NCBI GenBank assembly: GCA_021770755.1
Contig: JAETQI010000047.1
Span: 1-33,501 of the forward strand
Length of the DNA stretch: 33,501 bases
DNA from: Lachnospiraceae bacterium
GTDB taxonomy: Bacteria; Bacillota; Clostridia; Lachnospirales; Lachnospiraceae
Direction: 5' to 3'
Part shown: positions 7,940 to 15,868 of the stretch, one piece after another
How positions within the stretch are numbered: the first letter of the stretch is position 1
Layout of the letters: the number at the start of each line of letters is the position of its first letter
Notes under the pieces: model-generated
Told to the model about the DNA's origin: nothing
Seen by the model: the letters and a program-made list of their open reading frames with translations, nothing else
Databases searched by the model: none
Program-made: the position numbers and the translations under genes

Positions 7940-8330
7940 GACATCTGGGAGAAATCCCGGATGTTTTTTGGCTTCTGATGCCACATTGACAATGGAATCC
8001 GCACTTTTCTGCCCTCGCTGCTGCTAAGTCCGGCACAGTTGTCAAGAAGTCCCTGCGCATCTTTCCGGTTCAACGACCGTGTCAGGGATGTGATCCATAT
8101 ATGGGATTCCTTGTCAAGTTCTCTCGTCACAAGAACCTGTATCGGAAAGATCAGATCATCGATGCGGTAGATGCCTTTTTTAACGGCATCTTACCAAGAT
8201 TATGTTCGCGTTCATAGGTCAGATATTCTTTGTATTCACGCAGTTCCAGCTCCATCGCAGAGCAGAATGCGGGATGCCATTGTATATTGTCTTGTATTTC
8301 CAATAAAATATGCTTCCTTTCCTGTTTGGC
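7940..8330 (-). pseudogene. Broken gene of a Lachnospiraceae PD-(D/E)XK-like family
   Basis: Three pieces of one protein are visible on the minus strand in different frames. The first is IQWHPAFCSAMELELREYKE plus YLTYEREHNLGKMPLKK (about 8330-8180). The second, after a frame change, is GIYRIDDLIFPIQVLVTREL to LDNCAGLSSSEGRK (about 8180-8000). The third, after another shift, is ADSIVNVASEAKKHPG (about 7990-7945). Intact relatives (from memory, often mislabelled 3-isopropylmalate dehydrogenase) have a catalytic middle with D and ExK residues between pieces one and two; it is deleted here. I am confident it is dead, less so of the family function. Confidence 0.7.
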
Positions 8331-8344
8331 TTTCAGTATATCAC

Positions 8345-8423
8345 ATTGCACATCTGTGTGCAATATGATATTGTCGAGATTGACGCAGCGATAGGTACAT
8401 CGCGTCAATCTCGACAATATCAT
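8345..8423. repeat. Two consecutive perfect hairpins, one copied from the HD gene
   Basis: ATTGCACA (8345-8352) pairs with TGTGCAAT (8357-8364). Immediately after, a perfect 22-bp inverted repeat occupies 8365-8386 and 8402-8423 with a 15-nt loop. The left arm plus loop (from 8367) matches 6247-6279 of the HD gene at 29 of 33 positions with a one-base gap. There is no T-tract, so it is not a classical terminator. Confidence 0.75.
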
Positions 8424-8502
8424 ACGAAAAATAATAGGACAATGATGGCGCCATGGATTTTTTTAATGCGGTAGATATGCTCTTTCGTTTTTTTTGAAAA
8501 AA

Positions 8503-8530
8503 TGTGACAGCAGGGAAAGCTGATGCGTCT
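8503..8530 (+). promoter_or_regulatory. Candidate ECF-type autoregulatory promoter
   Basis: TGTGACA (8503-8509), 16 bp and CGTCT (8526-8530) resemble ECF sigma promoters (AAC-type -35, CGTC -10) and sit directly upstream of the ECF sigma gene. No good housekeeping promoter is visible in the same place. Confidence 0.55.
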
Positions 8531-8572
8531 TATCTATGAGATCTCAAACAGGAGGAGAAAGGAGATGTATTC

Positions 8573-9037
8573 ATGCATGATGTGATGGAACTGTTTCATC
8601 TATATAAAGATGATGTGTACAGGCTGGCGGTCAGCTATACCCACTCGGTTCATGATGCGGAGGACGTGTGCCAGACGGTCTTTCTGAAACTGATGGAACA
8701 GAGCGGGATCACGCCCGGCAAAGAAAAGGCGTGGCTGATGCAGGTGACTGCCAACCAGTGCAGGAGTCTTCTGCGGTCAGTCTGGAGGAAGCGGACTGAG
8801 CCGTTGGATGAGGAGGCGGAAGAAATATTGTCTGAACAGCCTGCGCTGCAGGGTATCTGGGAGAGCATTAGGAAGCTGAAGCCCAAATACCGCATTGTGG
8901 TGTATCTGTTTTACTATGAGGGGTATACCGTGAAGGAGATCGCGGACATCTTACATATTTCGGGCACTGCCGTCACAACGAGGCTGTCCCGGGCGAGACA
9001 GGTATTGGAGGCAGAGTTAAAGGAGGAGGTCTATTGA
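8573..9037 (+). CDS. ECF-type RNA polymerase sigma factor
   Basis: The 154-residue protein has sigma region 2 at about 5-65 (FHLYKDDVYRLAVSYTHS, then HDAEDVCQTVFLKL) and region 4 at about 95-150 (YRIVVYLFYYEGYTVKEIAD, then ILHISGTAVTTRLSRARQVL). The ATG at 8573 follows GGAGGAGAAAGGAG; an earlier ATG at 8565 is out of frame and closes quickly. Its stop overlaps the next gene's ATG (TGATG), a typical sigma/anti-sigma arrangement. Confidence 0.92.
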   Translation: MHDVMELFHLYKDDVYRLAVSYTHSVHDAEDVCQTVFLKLMEQSGITPGKEKAWLMQVTANQCRSLLRSVWRKRTEPLDEEAEEILSEQPALQGIWESIRKLKPKYRIVVYLFYYEGYTVKEIADILHISGTAVTTRLSRARQVLEAELKEEVY

Positions 9038-9657
9038 TGAAGGAAAGATTTCAGGAAGTATATGAGCAGATCCGGATGCCGGAGGAGTGCAGCAGCCGCA
9101 TCGAGCAGGCAATGCAGGGCAAGAGAGCGGACAGGAAAAAATATGTGACGGGATACAGGTGGAAACCCGGATTTGCGGCGGCATTGGCCGCAGCGGTGAT
9201 CCTTGTGGCCGCAGATGCAACCGTGTATGCATACACGGGGAGCGGTTTCATAAGCCGGGTGGTGTCCTGGGCGAACAATGCCATATTTACGGAGGAGGTA
9301 GATGAAGAGGGGAACCTGGTCGGGACTGCCGCTCTGGACACTTCGGACATGACGGCGCCGGCAGTGTATCAGAATGGGCATCTTTGGTTTACTGCAAATG
9401 GGGAGAATCTTGACATTACGAGTCAGGTTTCCGAGGTCAGGGCGTATATTTATGACTACACCGACGGTGAAGGAATCACGCATTATCTGATCGTTGGCGG
9501 TGCACCGGAGACGTTTGGATACGCAGAATTTCTTTATGATGCGACGAAAGACCCGGGCTGGATCGGAGGATACTTTACATCGGGGAAGGTCGGGGAGACG
9601 ATCAATCCTGACTGGCTGGAAAACGCCAAGGATGAGCTTGGGATTCCGTGGCCGTAG
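9037..9657 (+). CDS. Probable membrane-anchored anti-sigma factor
   Basis: The 206-residue product starts at ATG 9037, overlapping the sigma stop codon. Residues 1-44 are a cytoplasmic segment rich in charged helix (KERFQEVYEQIRMPEECSSR), residues 45-66 form one membrane helix, and about 140 residues lie outside. The short N-terminal segment and position match anti-sigma factors of the DUF4179/RsiV-like type, although no zinc motif is present. The external domain could be a signal sensor. The function is inferred from context. Confidence 0.7.
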   Translation: MKERFQEVYEQIRMPEECSSRIEQAMQGKRADRKKYVTGYRWKPGFAAALAAAVILVAADATVYAYTGSGFISRVVSWANNAIFTEEVDEEGNLVGTAALDTSDMTAPAVYQNGHLWFTANGENLDITSQVSEVRAYIYDYTDGEGITHYLIVGGAPETFGYAEFLYDATKDPGWIGGYFTSGKVGETINPDWLENAKDELGIPWP

Positions 9658-9713
9658 GTGATGCCTGTGTATAGGAGCTATGAAAAAACAGATTTACAGG
9701 AGGATTAACGAAG

Positions 9714-10877
9714 ATGAAGATAAGATTTATAGGTATGATACTTGCTTTTGCCCTTGATCTGTCAACCTGCGGGAACAGTCAGGAGAGTATGTACAGCCCG
9801 GAAGACCGGACTGCCATAGAAATGGCGCAGTTCGAGACCGGCACTGTTAAAGATCCGGCCTTTTCCGGAAAGGTCAGTGGCTGCTATTATGCCGGCGGCA
9901 GCCGGATCATCGTTGCGGCGGATAAACTCTATCTATACGACATACAAAAAGGCAAAAATATCGCAAGTGCGGATATCTCCATGGAAGATCTATGTGTGCA
10001 GACTTATGCGGATGGTTACTTCATTGTGGGACAGGGAACTGGCGGCAGCAGTGACGGTTCATTTGTGACATCACAAAGCAGCGGTGGTATCAATGGATAT
10101 ATACTAAATAAGGATTTTGCGATTCGGGATACCATTTCCTTTAACGGATTGTTAAGTGATGATCTGATCCTGCAGACCACGGGAGCTGCCATTTCACAGG
10201 ACGGCAAACAGGTTGCTTTTGGCGGACTGCAGGGGCTTTATCTCTATGATACTTCTTCACAAAAGGTTCGTGAGGTGCTGAACTATTCTGAAAATGGCAG
10301 GGCAGATAATATGAAGATCGGAACCATGGACAGCCTTGCCTTTGCAGGAGACAGCACTTTAGCCTATGTGGGAACAGCTACAGACGCTTCCAAAGGCGGG
10401 GACGGTTTTTCTGTCTATGGCACGGTATCCATAGACAGCGCAAAACTTACCATTGCAAAAAAAGCGGGCTACCAGGTAGCTTCCGATGAAGTACAGAAGG
10501 GGGGAGATTTACTGATCATGCCCCAGAGTTTTAACAGGAATAATGGAACCCTTCTGATGTTTGACACTGCGGCCAATACAGAAAAAACGATGTCGTTCTC
10601 TGCCCGCGGTGAAGGAAAAGACGGTGTTTTCTGTTCTGATCAGGGGAAATATGTGGCGACTTCTGTTCTGGGAAGATCCAGTGTGACGATCAACGTTTAT
10701 GATACGGCATCAGGAAAGGTGATCCATACGGAAACGGTTAAGGACAGCGACAGCACTTATTTTCTGCGCATACCCCAGATCCTGCTTCTGGATGAATCCG
10801 GCACCTGTATCGTTGTGCTTGGACGGGGCATTGGCGAGGTGGACACCCTGATAACGACCTTTGACTTTAAGGGATGA
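9714..10877 (+). CDS. Putative lipoprotein with a beta-propeller-like fold
   Basis: The 387-residue protein has a short signal with the lipobox LSTC, giving Cys19 as the lipidated residue; an Asp at position 15 in the hydrophobic core is unusual. The mature part has repeated blade-like strands (IIVAADKLYLYDIQKGK, QGLYLYDTSSQK, TINVYDTASGKVIHTE), each with a YD-x2-x-GK type turn as in WD40/YncE-like propellers. It is third in the ECF sigma operon, 56 bp after the anti-sigma gene. A role as the extracytoplasmic partner of this signalling pair is inferred. Confidence 0.65.
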   Translation: MKIRFIGMILAFALDLSTCGNSQESMYSPEDRTAIEMAQFETGTVKDPAFSGKVSGCYYAGGSRIIVAADKLYLYDIQKGKNIASADISMEDLCVQTYADGYFIVGQGTGGSSDGSFVTSQSSGGINGYILNKDFAIRDTISFNGLLSDDLILQTTGAAISQDGKQVAFGGLQGLYLYDTSSQKVREVLNYSENGRADNMKIGTMDSLAFAGDSTLAYVGTATDASKGGDGFSVYGTVSIDSAKLTIAKKAGYQVASDEVQKGGDLLIMPQSFNRNNGTLLMFDTAANTEKTMSFSARGEGKDGVFCSDQGKYVATSVLGRSSVTINVYDTASGKVIHTETVKDSDSTYFLRIPQILLLDESGTCIVVLGRGIGEVDTLITTFDFKG

Positions 10878-10893
10878 TTTCTATTTGAGAATC

Positions 10894-11057
10894 TAGAGCG
10901 TGTTTGAAAAATGCTTTCCGTCAGATGTGCGTCACAATTTGTGGGAGATTTGTGCTAAATGAAGGAGGTGTAGCGGGCCACGTCGACTGAATTTAGTGCA
11001 AATATCGCGCAAAATGAGGCGTGCAGATGGCGGGAATGATTTTTTAAACACGCTCTA
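10894..11057. mobile_element. MITE-like inverted-repeat element, complete copy
   Basis: The 164-bp element begins TAGAGCGTGTTTGAAAAAT and ends TTTTTTAAACACGCTCTA: a 12-bp perfect terminal inverted repeat that extends as an imperfect repeat over about 70 bp on each side, leaving a loop near GAAGGAGGTGTAGCGGG. It encodes nothing. No clear target duplication beyond TA is visible. Pieces of the same family occur at 1264-1302, 2263-2287, 12065-12091 and 28837-28875. Confidence 0.75.
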
Positions 11058-11143
11058 AAGCATTGACGTAATTTTTTTAATTTGATAGTATCTTATCAGA
11101 GCAGGCGCCTACTCAGAAAATGGTAGGAGGTTATAGAGAACAT

Positions 11144-12073
11144 ATGAATGAAAAATTGTATCAGCGCTATCTGGAGACCAGTGTCTACACGGATGTGGGG
11201 TATTATAAGGAGTTTGTCATATCGCTGCCGGACGATATACCTTCCATTGGGATGCGGGTCTGTGACCAGATCACCCACCCGGTCATGTACTTTACAGAGC
11301 CATCTTCGTATTTGGAGGAGACGTATTTCGGAAAAATATCGTCCTATCCGAGGCAGCGTTTTAAGAATGAGGATGAGCTATACATTACGGCCGTTGCGAT
11401 GATCGCCGGGATCCTGCGTCTGGACGGGGCGGGATTTACAAAAAACAGGGATGTGACAAAAAGGATCACGGTATCTTGCCGTCAGGCTTCCGTATTATTC
11501 AGTGCCATCTTAAAGGCAAAGGGAATTCCCTGCCGGTCTCGCGCCGGATTTATGGATTTTGGTGATGCGGGTGACAGCTACACGGAGCACTGGGTGAACG
11601 AATATTGGGATTATGAGGAAGGCAGGTGGATCTTGGCGGATGTTGACGGCTATTATGAGTATGAGCAGCGTTTTGGCTACAGTCAGTTTGACCTGCCGCG
11701 CCGGAAATTTGTCACGGCCTCGGAAGCCTGGCTTGGTCTGAGGCACAATACGCTGGATAAAAAGCTGGACGTGTTCGTGCCCGATCTTTTGACAGGTGTC
11801 TGTGAATACCTGATCATGGATTTCCATGCACTGATGAACAATGAAATTTTTTATTCGTATCAGCCGCTGTATCTCAGGGGCGGATTGCAGACATTGAGCG
11901 AAAACGAACTGTGTGAGCTGGATCATCTGGCAAAGCTGCTGGCGGAGCCTGATAAGAATATGGAGCAGATCGAGCAGTTGCGTACTGAAAATGAAAAACT
12001 GTCGATCCTGACGAATCATACGCAGAATATCTATCATGATATTTTTGGTCCTTTTGCGGGCAGCCGGGAATGA
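11144..12073 (+). CDS. Transglutaminase-like (papain-fold) protein, 3' end replaced by a repeat
   Basis: I place the start at ATG 11144 after GTAGGAGG (13-nt spacing). The product has about 309 residues and the Cys-His-Asp layout of the transglutaminase-like superfamily: Cys112 in VSCRQASVLFSAILKAKGIP, His149 in YTEHWVNEYW and Asp166 in WILADVDGYY. Bacterial members are peptidases or of unknown role. It has no signal peptide, so it is probably cytoplasmic. The last residues (AGSRE, stop) run into the repeat end at 12065-12091, which provides the stop codon, so the native C-terminus has probably been altered, by how much I cannot tell. Confidence 0.8.
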   Translation: MNEKLYQRYLETSVYTDVGYYKEFVISLPDDIPSIGMRVCDQITHPVMYFTEPSSYLEETYFGKISSYPRQRFKNEDELYITAVAMIAGILRLDGAGFTKNRDVTKRITVSCRQASVLFSAILKAKGIPCRSRAGFMDFGDAGDSYTEHWVNEYWDYEEGRWILADVDGYYEYEQRFGYSQFDLPRRKFVTASEAWLGLRHNTLDKKLDVFVPDLLTGVCEYLIMDFHALMNNEIFYSYQPLYLRGGLQTLSENELCELDHLAKLLAEPDKNMEQIEQLRTENEKLSILTNHTQNIYHDIFGPFAGSRE

Positions 12074-12091
12074 TTTTTCAAACACGTTCTA
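12065..12091. repeat. End fragment of the TAGAGCGTGTTT element
   Basis: CGGGAATGATTTTTCAAACA followed by CGTTCTA matches the right end of the element at 10894-11057 with two differences. It contains the stop codon of the upstream gene, and the ribosome-binding site AGGAGG of the next gene begins directly after it. Confidence 0.75.
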
Positions 12092-12106
12092 AGGAGGCGG
12101 GTTAAA

Positions 12107-12919
12107 TTGTTAGAAAGAACATACACAACTTCATCGGGCACGATTCACTACTGGATCCATGTCATTGATACCGATGCCATAACACTGGTCTTTCTGCCTG
12201 GCCTGACAGCAGACCACAGATTGTTTGGCAGACAGATCAAATACTTTAAAGACAAGTACAACGTCTTTGTGTGGGACGCGCCTGCACACGCGGCGTCGTG
12301 GCCGTTTCGGTTTGACTTCGATTTGATGGATCTGGCAAAATGGCTGAACGAGATCCTTGCGCTGGAAAAAATAGCAGATCCAGTTATCATAGGACAGTCC
12401 ATGGGCGGATACGTCGGACAGGCGTATGCCCAGTTGTATCCTGAGCATTTAAAAGGATTTGTTTCCATTGATTCAGCCCCATTACAGAGAAAATATATAA
12501 CGAAACCGGAGATCTGGTTATTGAAGCGAATGGAACCCGTTTACTTTTATTATCCATGGAAATCCCTGTTAAAGACCGGAACAAACGGTGTCGCAGTATC
12601 GCGATACGGCAGAAAGCTAATGCATAAAATCATGATGGTATACGACGGGGACAAAAAGCGGTATTCACAGATTGCCGGTCACGGCTTCAAGATTCTTGCC
12701 AATGCAATAGAAGCAGATCTGCCATACGAAATCAGATGTCCTGCATTACTCATCTGCGGCGAGAAAGATCGCGCCGGTTCGTGCATCAGATATAATAAGG
12801 CCTGGCACCGGAATACCAATATTCCGTTAAAATGGATCAAAAATGCAGGTCATAATTCAAACACAGATCAGCCGGAAATTATCAATCATCTGATCAAAGA
12901 TCTGGTTAAGGAGCTGTAA
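12107..12919 (+). CDS. Alpha/beta hydrolase
   Basis: The frame starts at TTG 12107, seven bases after AAGGAGGCGG. The 270-residue protein has the nucleophile elbow GQSMGG with Ser98, an oxyanion stretch FLPGLTADHRLF (about 29-40), the acid in ICGEKDRAG and the His in NAGHNSNTD. This is a complete catalytic triad of a small-molecule esterase, lactonase or hydrolase. The substrate cannot be told. It probably shares a transcript with the GNAT gene 22 bp downstream. Confidence 0.88.
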   Translation: MLERTYTTSSGTIHYWIHVIDTDAITLVFLPGLTADHRLFGRQIKYFKDKYNVFVWDAPAHAASWPFRFDFDLMDLAKWLNEILALEKIADPVIIGQSMGGYVGQAYAQLYPEHLKGFVSIDSAPLQRKYITKPEIWLLKRMEPVYFYYPWKSLLKTGTNGVAVSRYGRKLMHKIMMVYDGDKKRYSQIAGHGFKILANAIEADLPYEIRCPALLICGEKDRAGSCIRYNKAWHRNTNIPLKWIKNAGHNSNTDQPEIINHLIKDLVKEL

Positions 12920-12941
12920 ATCTTAGAGGGAGGAACTTACA

Positions 12942-13445
12942 ATGGGAATCGAATTGAGAAAAGCTGCTGTCACGGACGGCATGGATATCTATGAAATGCT
13001 GCAGGAGCTGCCCGCTGATGAGAACGGTTTCATCAACCAGGCTGCGGGCATGCGTTTCCACGAATATAAGGAATGGCTCAAGGGCAAGGTACAAAACGCG
13101 GAACAGACTGGCATTGTCGACGGCTGGAAAGTACCCGCGACAACCTTCTGGCTGTTTGAGGACGGCAGACCTGTCGGCTGCGGCAGTGTGCGCCATTTCC
13201 TGACAGACAAACTGTTGGAACAGGGCGGAAATATCGGATATTCCATACGTCCGTCAGACAGAAACAGAGGGCTTGGAAAAGTCCTTCTGTCCCTCTTGAT
13301 CGACGAAAGCAGAAAAATGGGCATAGACCGACTTCTGCTCACGATCCACAACGGGAACACGCCATCACTCCATGTCGCACTGGCAAATGGCGGGAAGATC
13401 GAAAAGACGACGGAAGAGCGAAATTACGTCTGGATAACACTATAA
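12942..13445 (+). CDS. GNAT family N-acetyltransferase
   Basis: A 167-residue GNAT. The acetyl-CoA site is seen as IGYSIRPSDRNRGLGKVLL (RNRGLG pyrophosphate loop), followed by the NTPSLHVALANGGKIE segment typical of motif B. The GREC-like start (ELRKAAVTDGMDIYEML) and full length suggest an intact enzyme. It follows the alpha/beta hydrolase and is closed by a strong terminator. The acceptor is unknown. Confidence 0.88.
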   Translation: MGIELRKAAVTDGMDIYEMLQELPADENGFINQAAGMRFHEYKEWLKGKVQNAEQTGIVDGWKVPATTFWLFEDGRPVGCGSVRHFLTDKLLEQGGNIGYSIRPSDRNRGLGKVLLSLLIDESRKMGIDRLLLTIHNGNTPSLHVALANGGKIEKTTEERNYVWITL

Positions 13446-13466
13446 GAAATGTATGGACATTCAAAT

Positions 13467-13510
13467 GGGACTGTCGGAAATCAATGCTATTTGCCGATAG
13501 TCCCATTTTT
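13467..13510 (+). terminator. Rho-independent terminator after the GNAT gene
   Basis: GGGACTGTCGG (13467-13477) pairs with CCGATAGTCCC (13494-13504), with one mismatch, and is followed by ATTTTT. Confidence 0.85.
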
Positions 13511-13524
13511 AATGTTCAGATCTT

Positions 13525-13652
13525 TCAGGATAAAACGAGCAGGGAAGACGGTGTATGTCCCTTATCCTCGAAAGAAATAAAACGGAAGCGGGGATCGTCC
13601 TTGTATTTTGCGTATTCGACTGGAACCATATCATCATCGGAGCCGGCGGAAT
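13525..13652 (-). pseudogene. C-terminal remnant of an alpha/beta hydrolase
   Basis: The minus strand encodes an open stretch containing SDDDMVPVEYAKYKDDPRFR and FISFEDKGHT, ending at a TGA (13525-13527). The D-x-V-P plus DPRF...GH pattern is that of the last part of alpha/beta hydrolases (catalytic Asp and His). There is no start, and it lies in the short gap after the permease stop. Confidence 0.5.
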
Positions 13653-13654
13653 CG

Positions 13655-15868
13655 CTAAGTATCTACAGCGTGCTGAAAAATGATCCATGTACTCAGGAAA
13701 TAGCAGGTCAGCAGGATGGTCAGGATCGCCGCCGTCGTGCCGATCTGTAACAGCAATGCGGTAGATCCTATATAGGCAGAGATCTCTGCCCATATCATCT
13801 GGATAAAGCAGCCGGTCACGACAGCTGCCACTGTGATCGCTGTGATGACCGGAAGTCCGAACCAGACGATCAGCTGCTTTAAGATAAGGTTTCCGATATG
13901 CTTTTCCTCCACGCCTAATTTCCGCAATACGGAGAAGCGGTATCGATATTGTCCTGCGTCTAAGAGCTGTTGCAGGGAAAGCACTGTAAGGCAGATCACC
14001 ATCAATACAACAGCGCCATAAAGCATTGCGGCCTGCAGGATAAAGTTGTTTGCTTTTGTGCTGTTGATCTGCAGGGTACTGAAACGCACACCATAGGAAG
14101 CCCCGTTTTCTGTCTGCTCCGGGTATTCTGACACAAAGAGTTTTTCCAGGCTGCAGGCATTTTCGTAAGAGATGGACTTCGCTGTTGTGATATAGCGGTT
14201 TCGCATGACTGGCAGCAATTTTCTACAGATCTTGTCCGGGAACACATAGAGGACATTTGTATAGGAATTGTAAAGCGTTTCGCCTATTGCCTCCTCATAA
14301 CAGGGCTGCCTGGAAATGTGCAATGTCCCTGCGTCTGTCTCAACATTCGTGTGTCCTGCAAGAAAGCTGTCTCTTTCCTCCTCTGTGGCGATCGGTTTCC
14401 AATGTGTTGTAAATTCGTTTTCTGCCAGGGTGATCTGCCCGTATCCCAACATTTTCCGTATGGTGTTGTAATCACTTACAGATATTGCCGCAACGGGAAA
14501 GTCATATTTGATCCGTCTGTGAAAATCACTGTTTTCTGGCAGGTACAGATCGACAATACAGTCGTAGGTGGCATCGATCTGGTGTTCTGAAAGGAAATCA
14601 GAGATGATCTCATAATGATCCTTTGGCAGATCTTCCACTTCGTACACTTTATTGTATCTCGAATTTACCTGAATATCATACATGGAGCGTATATCCAGAT
14701 AACCGGAAGACCAGCCTGTCAGAACAGGAGCGGCTATGAACATGAAAATTGCCAGCGTTAAAGTTATGCAGATGATCGTCATCGTCTTACTGGTCGTAGT
14801 TAATTTGGAGACAAGCTGTCCGAAAAAGAAAAGCGATTCATCGTGATATCTGTGTTCCGGTGATCTCTCTTTCCATGTGACGATAAAACCGCTGGCCAGA
14901 TAAATGAGACCGCAAATAAAGAAAAGCAGGTCGATCAGGACAAACAGCAGGTATTGATTGAGCGTTCCGCTGCCCAGAGACAGATCATATTTATTTGTCA
15001 ATGCCGCAACGCTGGCTGCTGTAATGGCATTGAGTACGGAACAGACCAGCAGTCCTGGGATCAGCGATGAACGCGCTCTTTTTTTCCTGTCTGCCAGACG
15101 GGATACGGACCAGGATAAAGTGATCAACGGAAAAAGAATATTTCCCCCGAACATAAGCTGCACGGCAGGCGCGAAGCGGGGGTCATAATAGAACCAGGCC
15201 TTTTGCACGCCTGTGACAAAGGCCCACACGTCAGCCAGTTCAAAGAGTATGATCACAGCAGAGATCCAGCGGCTCTTACTTAGTTCGGGTTCGTTTTTCC
15301 TGTCTGCGGAAAGCATATCTATGATCTTTGTTTTCTGGATCGTGCGCGTGTTCCATATCCCGACGATGAAGAAGCTTGACACGAAAAAGCAGGCAGTCAG
15401 CAGAACAGTATCCGGAAACAGGGTCCACGATATGTGATAGGGTTTTCCGTAAGTGGTCAGAAGCATTGCAGTGATCAACTGGGAACAGAATACACCGAGG
15501 AAGATTCCTGCCAGGATCGAGATCATGCCCATGATCAGTGTTTCTGCAAAGAAGATCCTGCCAATGGTTTTCTGCTCCATGCCCATGATCGACTGAAGGG
15601 CAAACTCTTTCTGTCTGCGGAGGAGCATATAATGATTGACAAACTGGATCAAAAACAATAATAGCAGTGTCAGTATGCAGATGGCGGTTCTCAGTCCGTC
15701 GCTTAACATCGCAAAATCATACGCACTGCCTATATCCGGGCGGTAATAGCTGCTGGAAATGGACAGGAATGAGTAAAACAGGGTAACACAGATCGTCATT
15801 GTGACAATGTAAATGAAATAGTCTTTTACAGAACGCTTTGCATTCTTGAAAATAAGTCTAGCATACAT
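13655..15868 (-). CDS. BceB-type ABC transporter permease (FtsX fold)
   Basis: This 737-residue protein has the BceB plan: one N-terminal helix (FIYIVTMTICVTLFYSFLSI), a three-helix FtsX unit at about 55-180, a second helix set at about 200-300, a large extracellular domain of about 220 residues at about 390-590, and a closing three-helix unit with the KLGVEEKHIGNLILKQLIVW signature. BceB permeases sense and remove lipid-II-binding peptides such as bacitracin and form a complex with the BceS kinase. It overlaps the ATPase gene by 11 bp. The peptide recognised cannot be inferred. Confidence 0.88.
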   Translation of the reverse strand: MYARLIFKNAKRSVKDYFIYIVTMTICVTLFYSFLSISSSYYRPDIGSAYDFAMLSDGLRTAICILTLLLLFLIQFVNHYMLLRRQKEFALQSIMGMEQKTIGRIFFAETLIMGMISILAGIFLGVFCSQLITAMLLTTYGKPYHISWTLFPDTVLLTACFFVSSFFIVGIWNTRTIQKTKIIDMLSADRKNEPELSKSRWISAVIILFELADVWAFVTGVQKAWFYYDPRFAPAVQLMFGGNILFPLITLSWSVSRLADRKKRARSSLIPGLLVCSVLNAITAASVAALTNKYDLSLGSGTLNQYLLFVLIDLLFFICGLIYLASGFIVTWKERSPEHRYHDESLFFFGQLVSKLTTTSKTMTIICITLTLAIFMFIAAPVLTGWSSGYLDIRSMYDIQVNSRYNKVYEVEDLPKDHYEIISDFLSEHQIDATYDCIVDLYLPENSDFHRRIKYDFPVAAISVSDYNTIRKMLGYGQITLAENEFTTHWKPIATEEERDSFLAGHTNVETDAGTLHISRQPCYEEAIGETLYNSYTNVLYVFPDKICRKLLPVMRNRYITTAKSISYENACSLEKLFVSEYPEQTENGASYGVRFSTLQINSTKANNFILQAAMLYGAVVLMVICLTVLSLQQLLDAGQYRYRFSVLRKLGVEEKHIGNLILKQLIVWFGLPVITAITVAAVVTGCFIQMIWAEISAYIGSTALLLQIGTTAAILTILLTCYFLSTWIIFQHAVDT

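Noticed and set aside
10894-11057. CRISPR or attachment site
   Set aside because: There are no regularly spaced repeats and no integrase or tRNA; the structure is a single long inverted repeat.
11510-12085. 191-codon open frame on the minus strand
   Set aside because: Antisense to the transglutaminase-like gene, with no recognisable domain.
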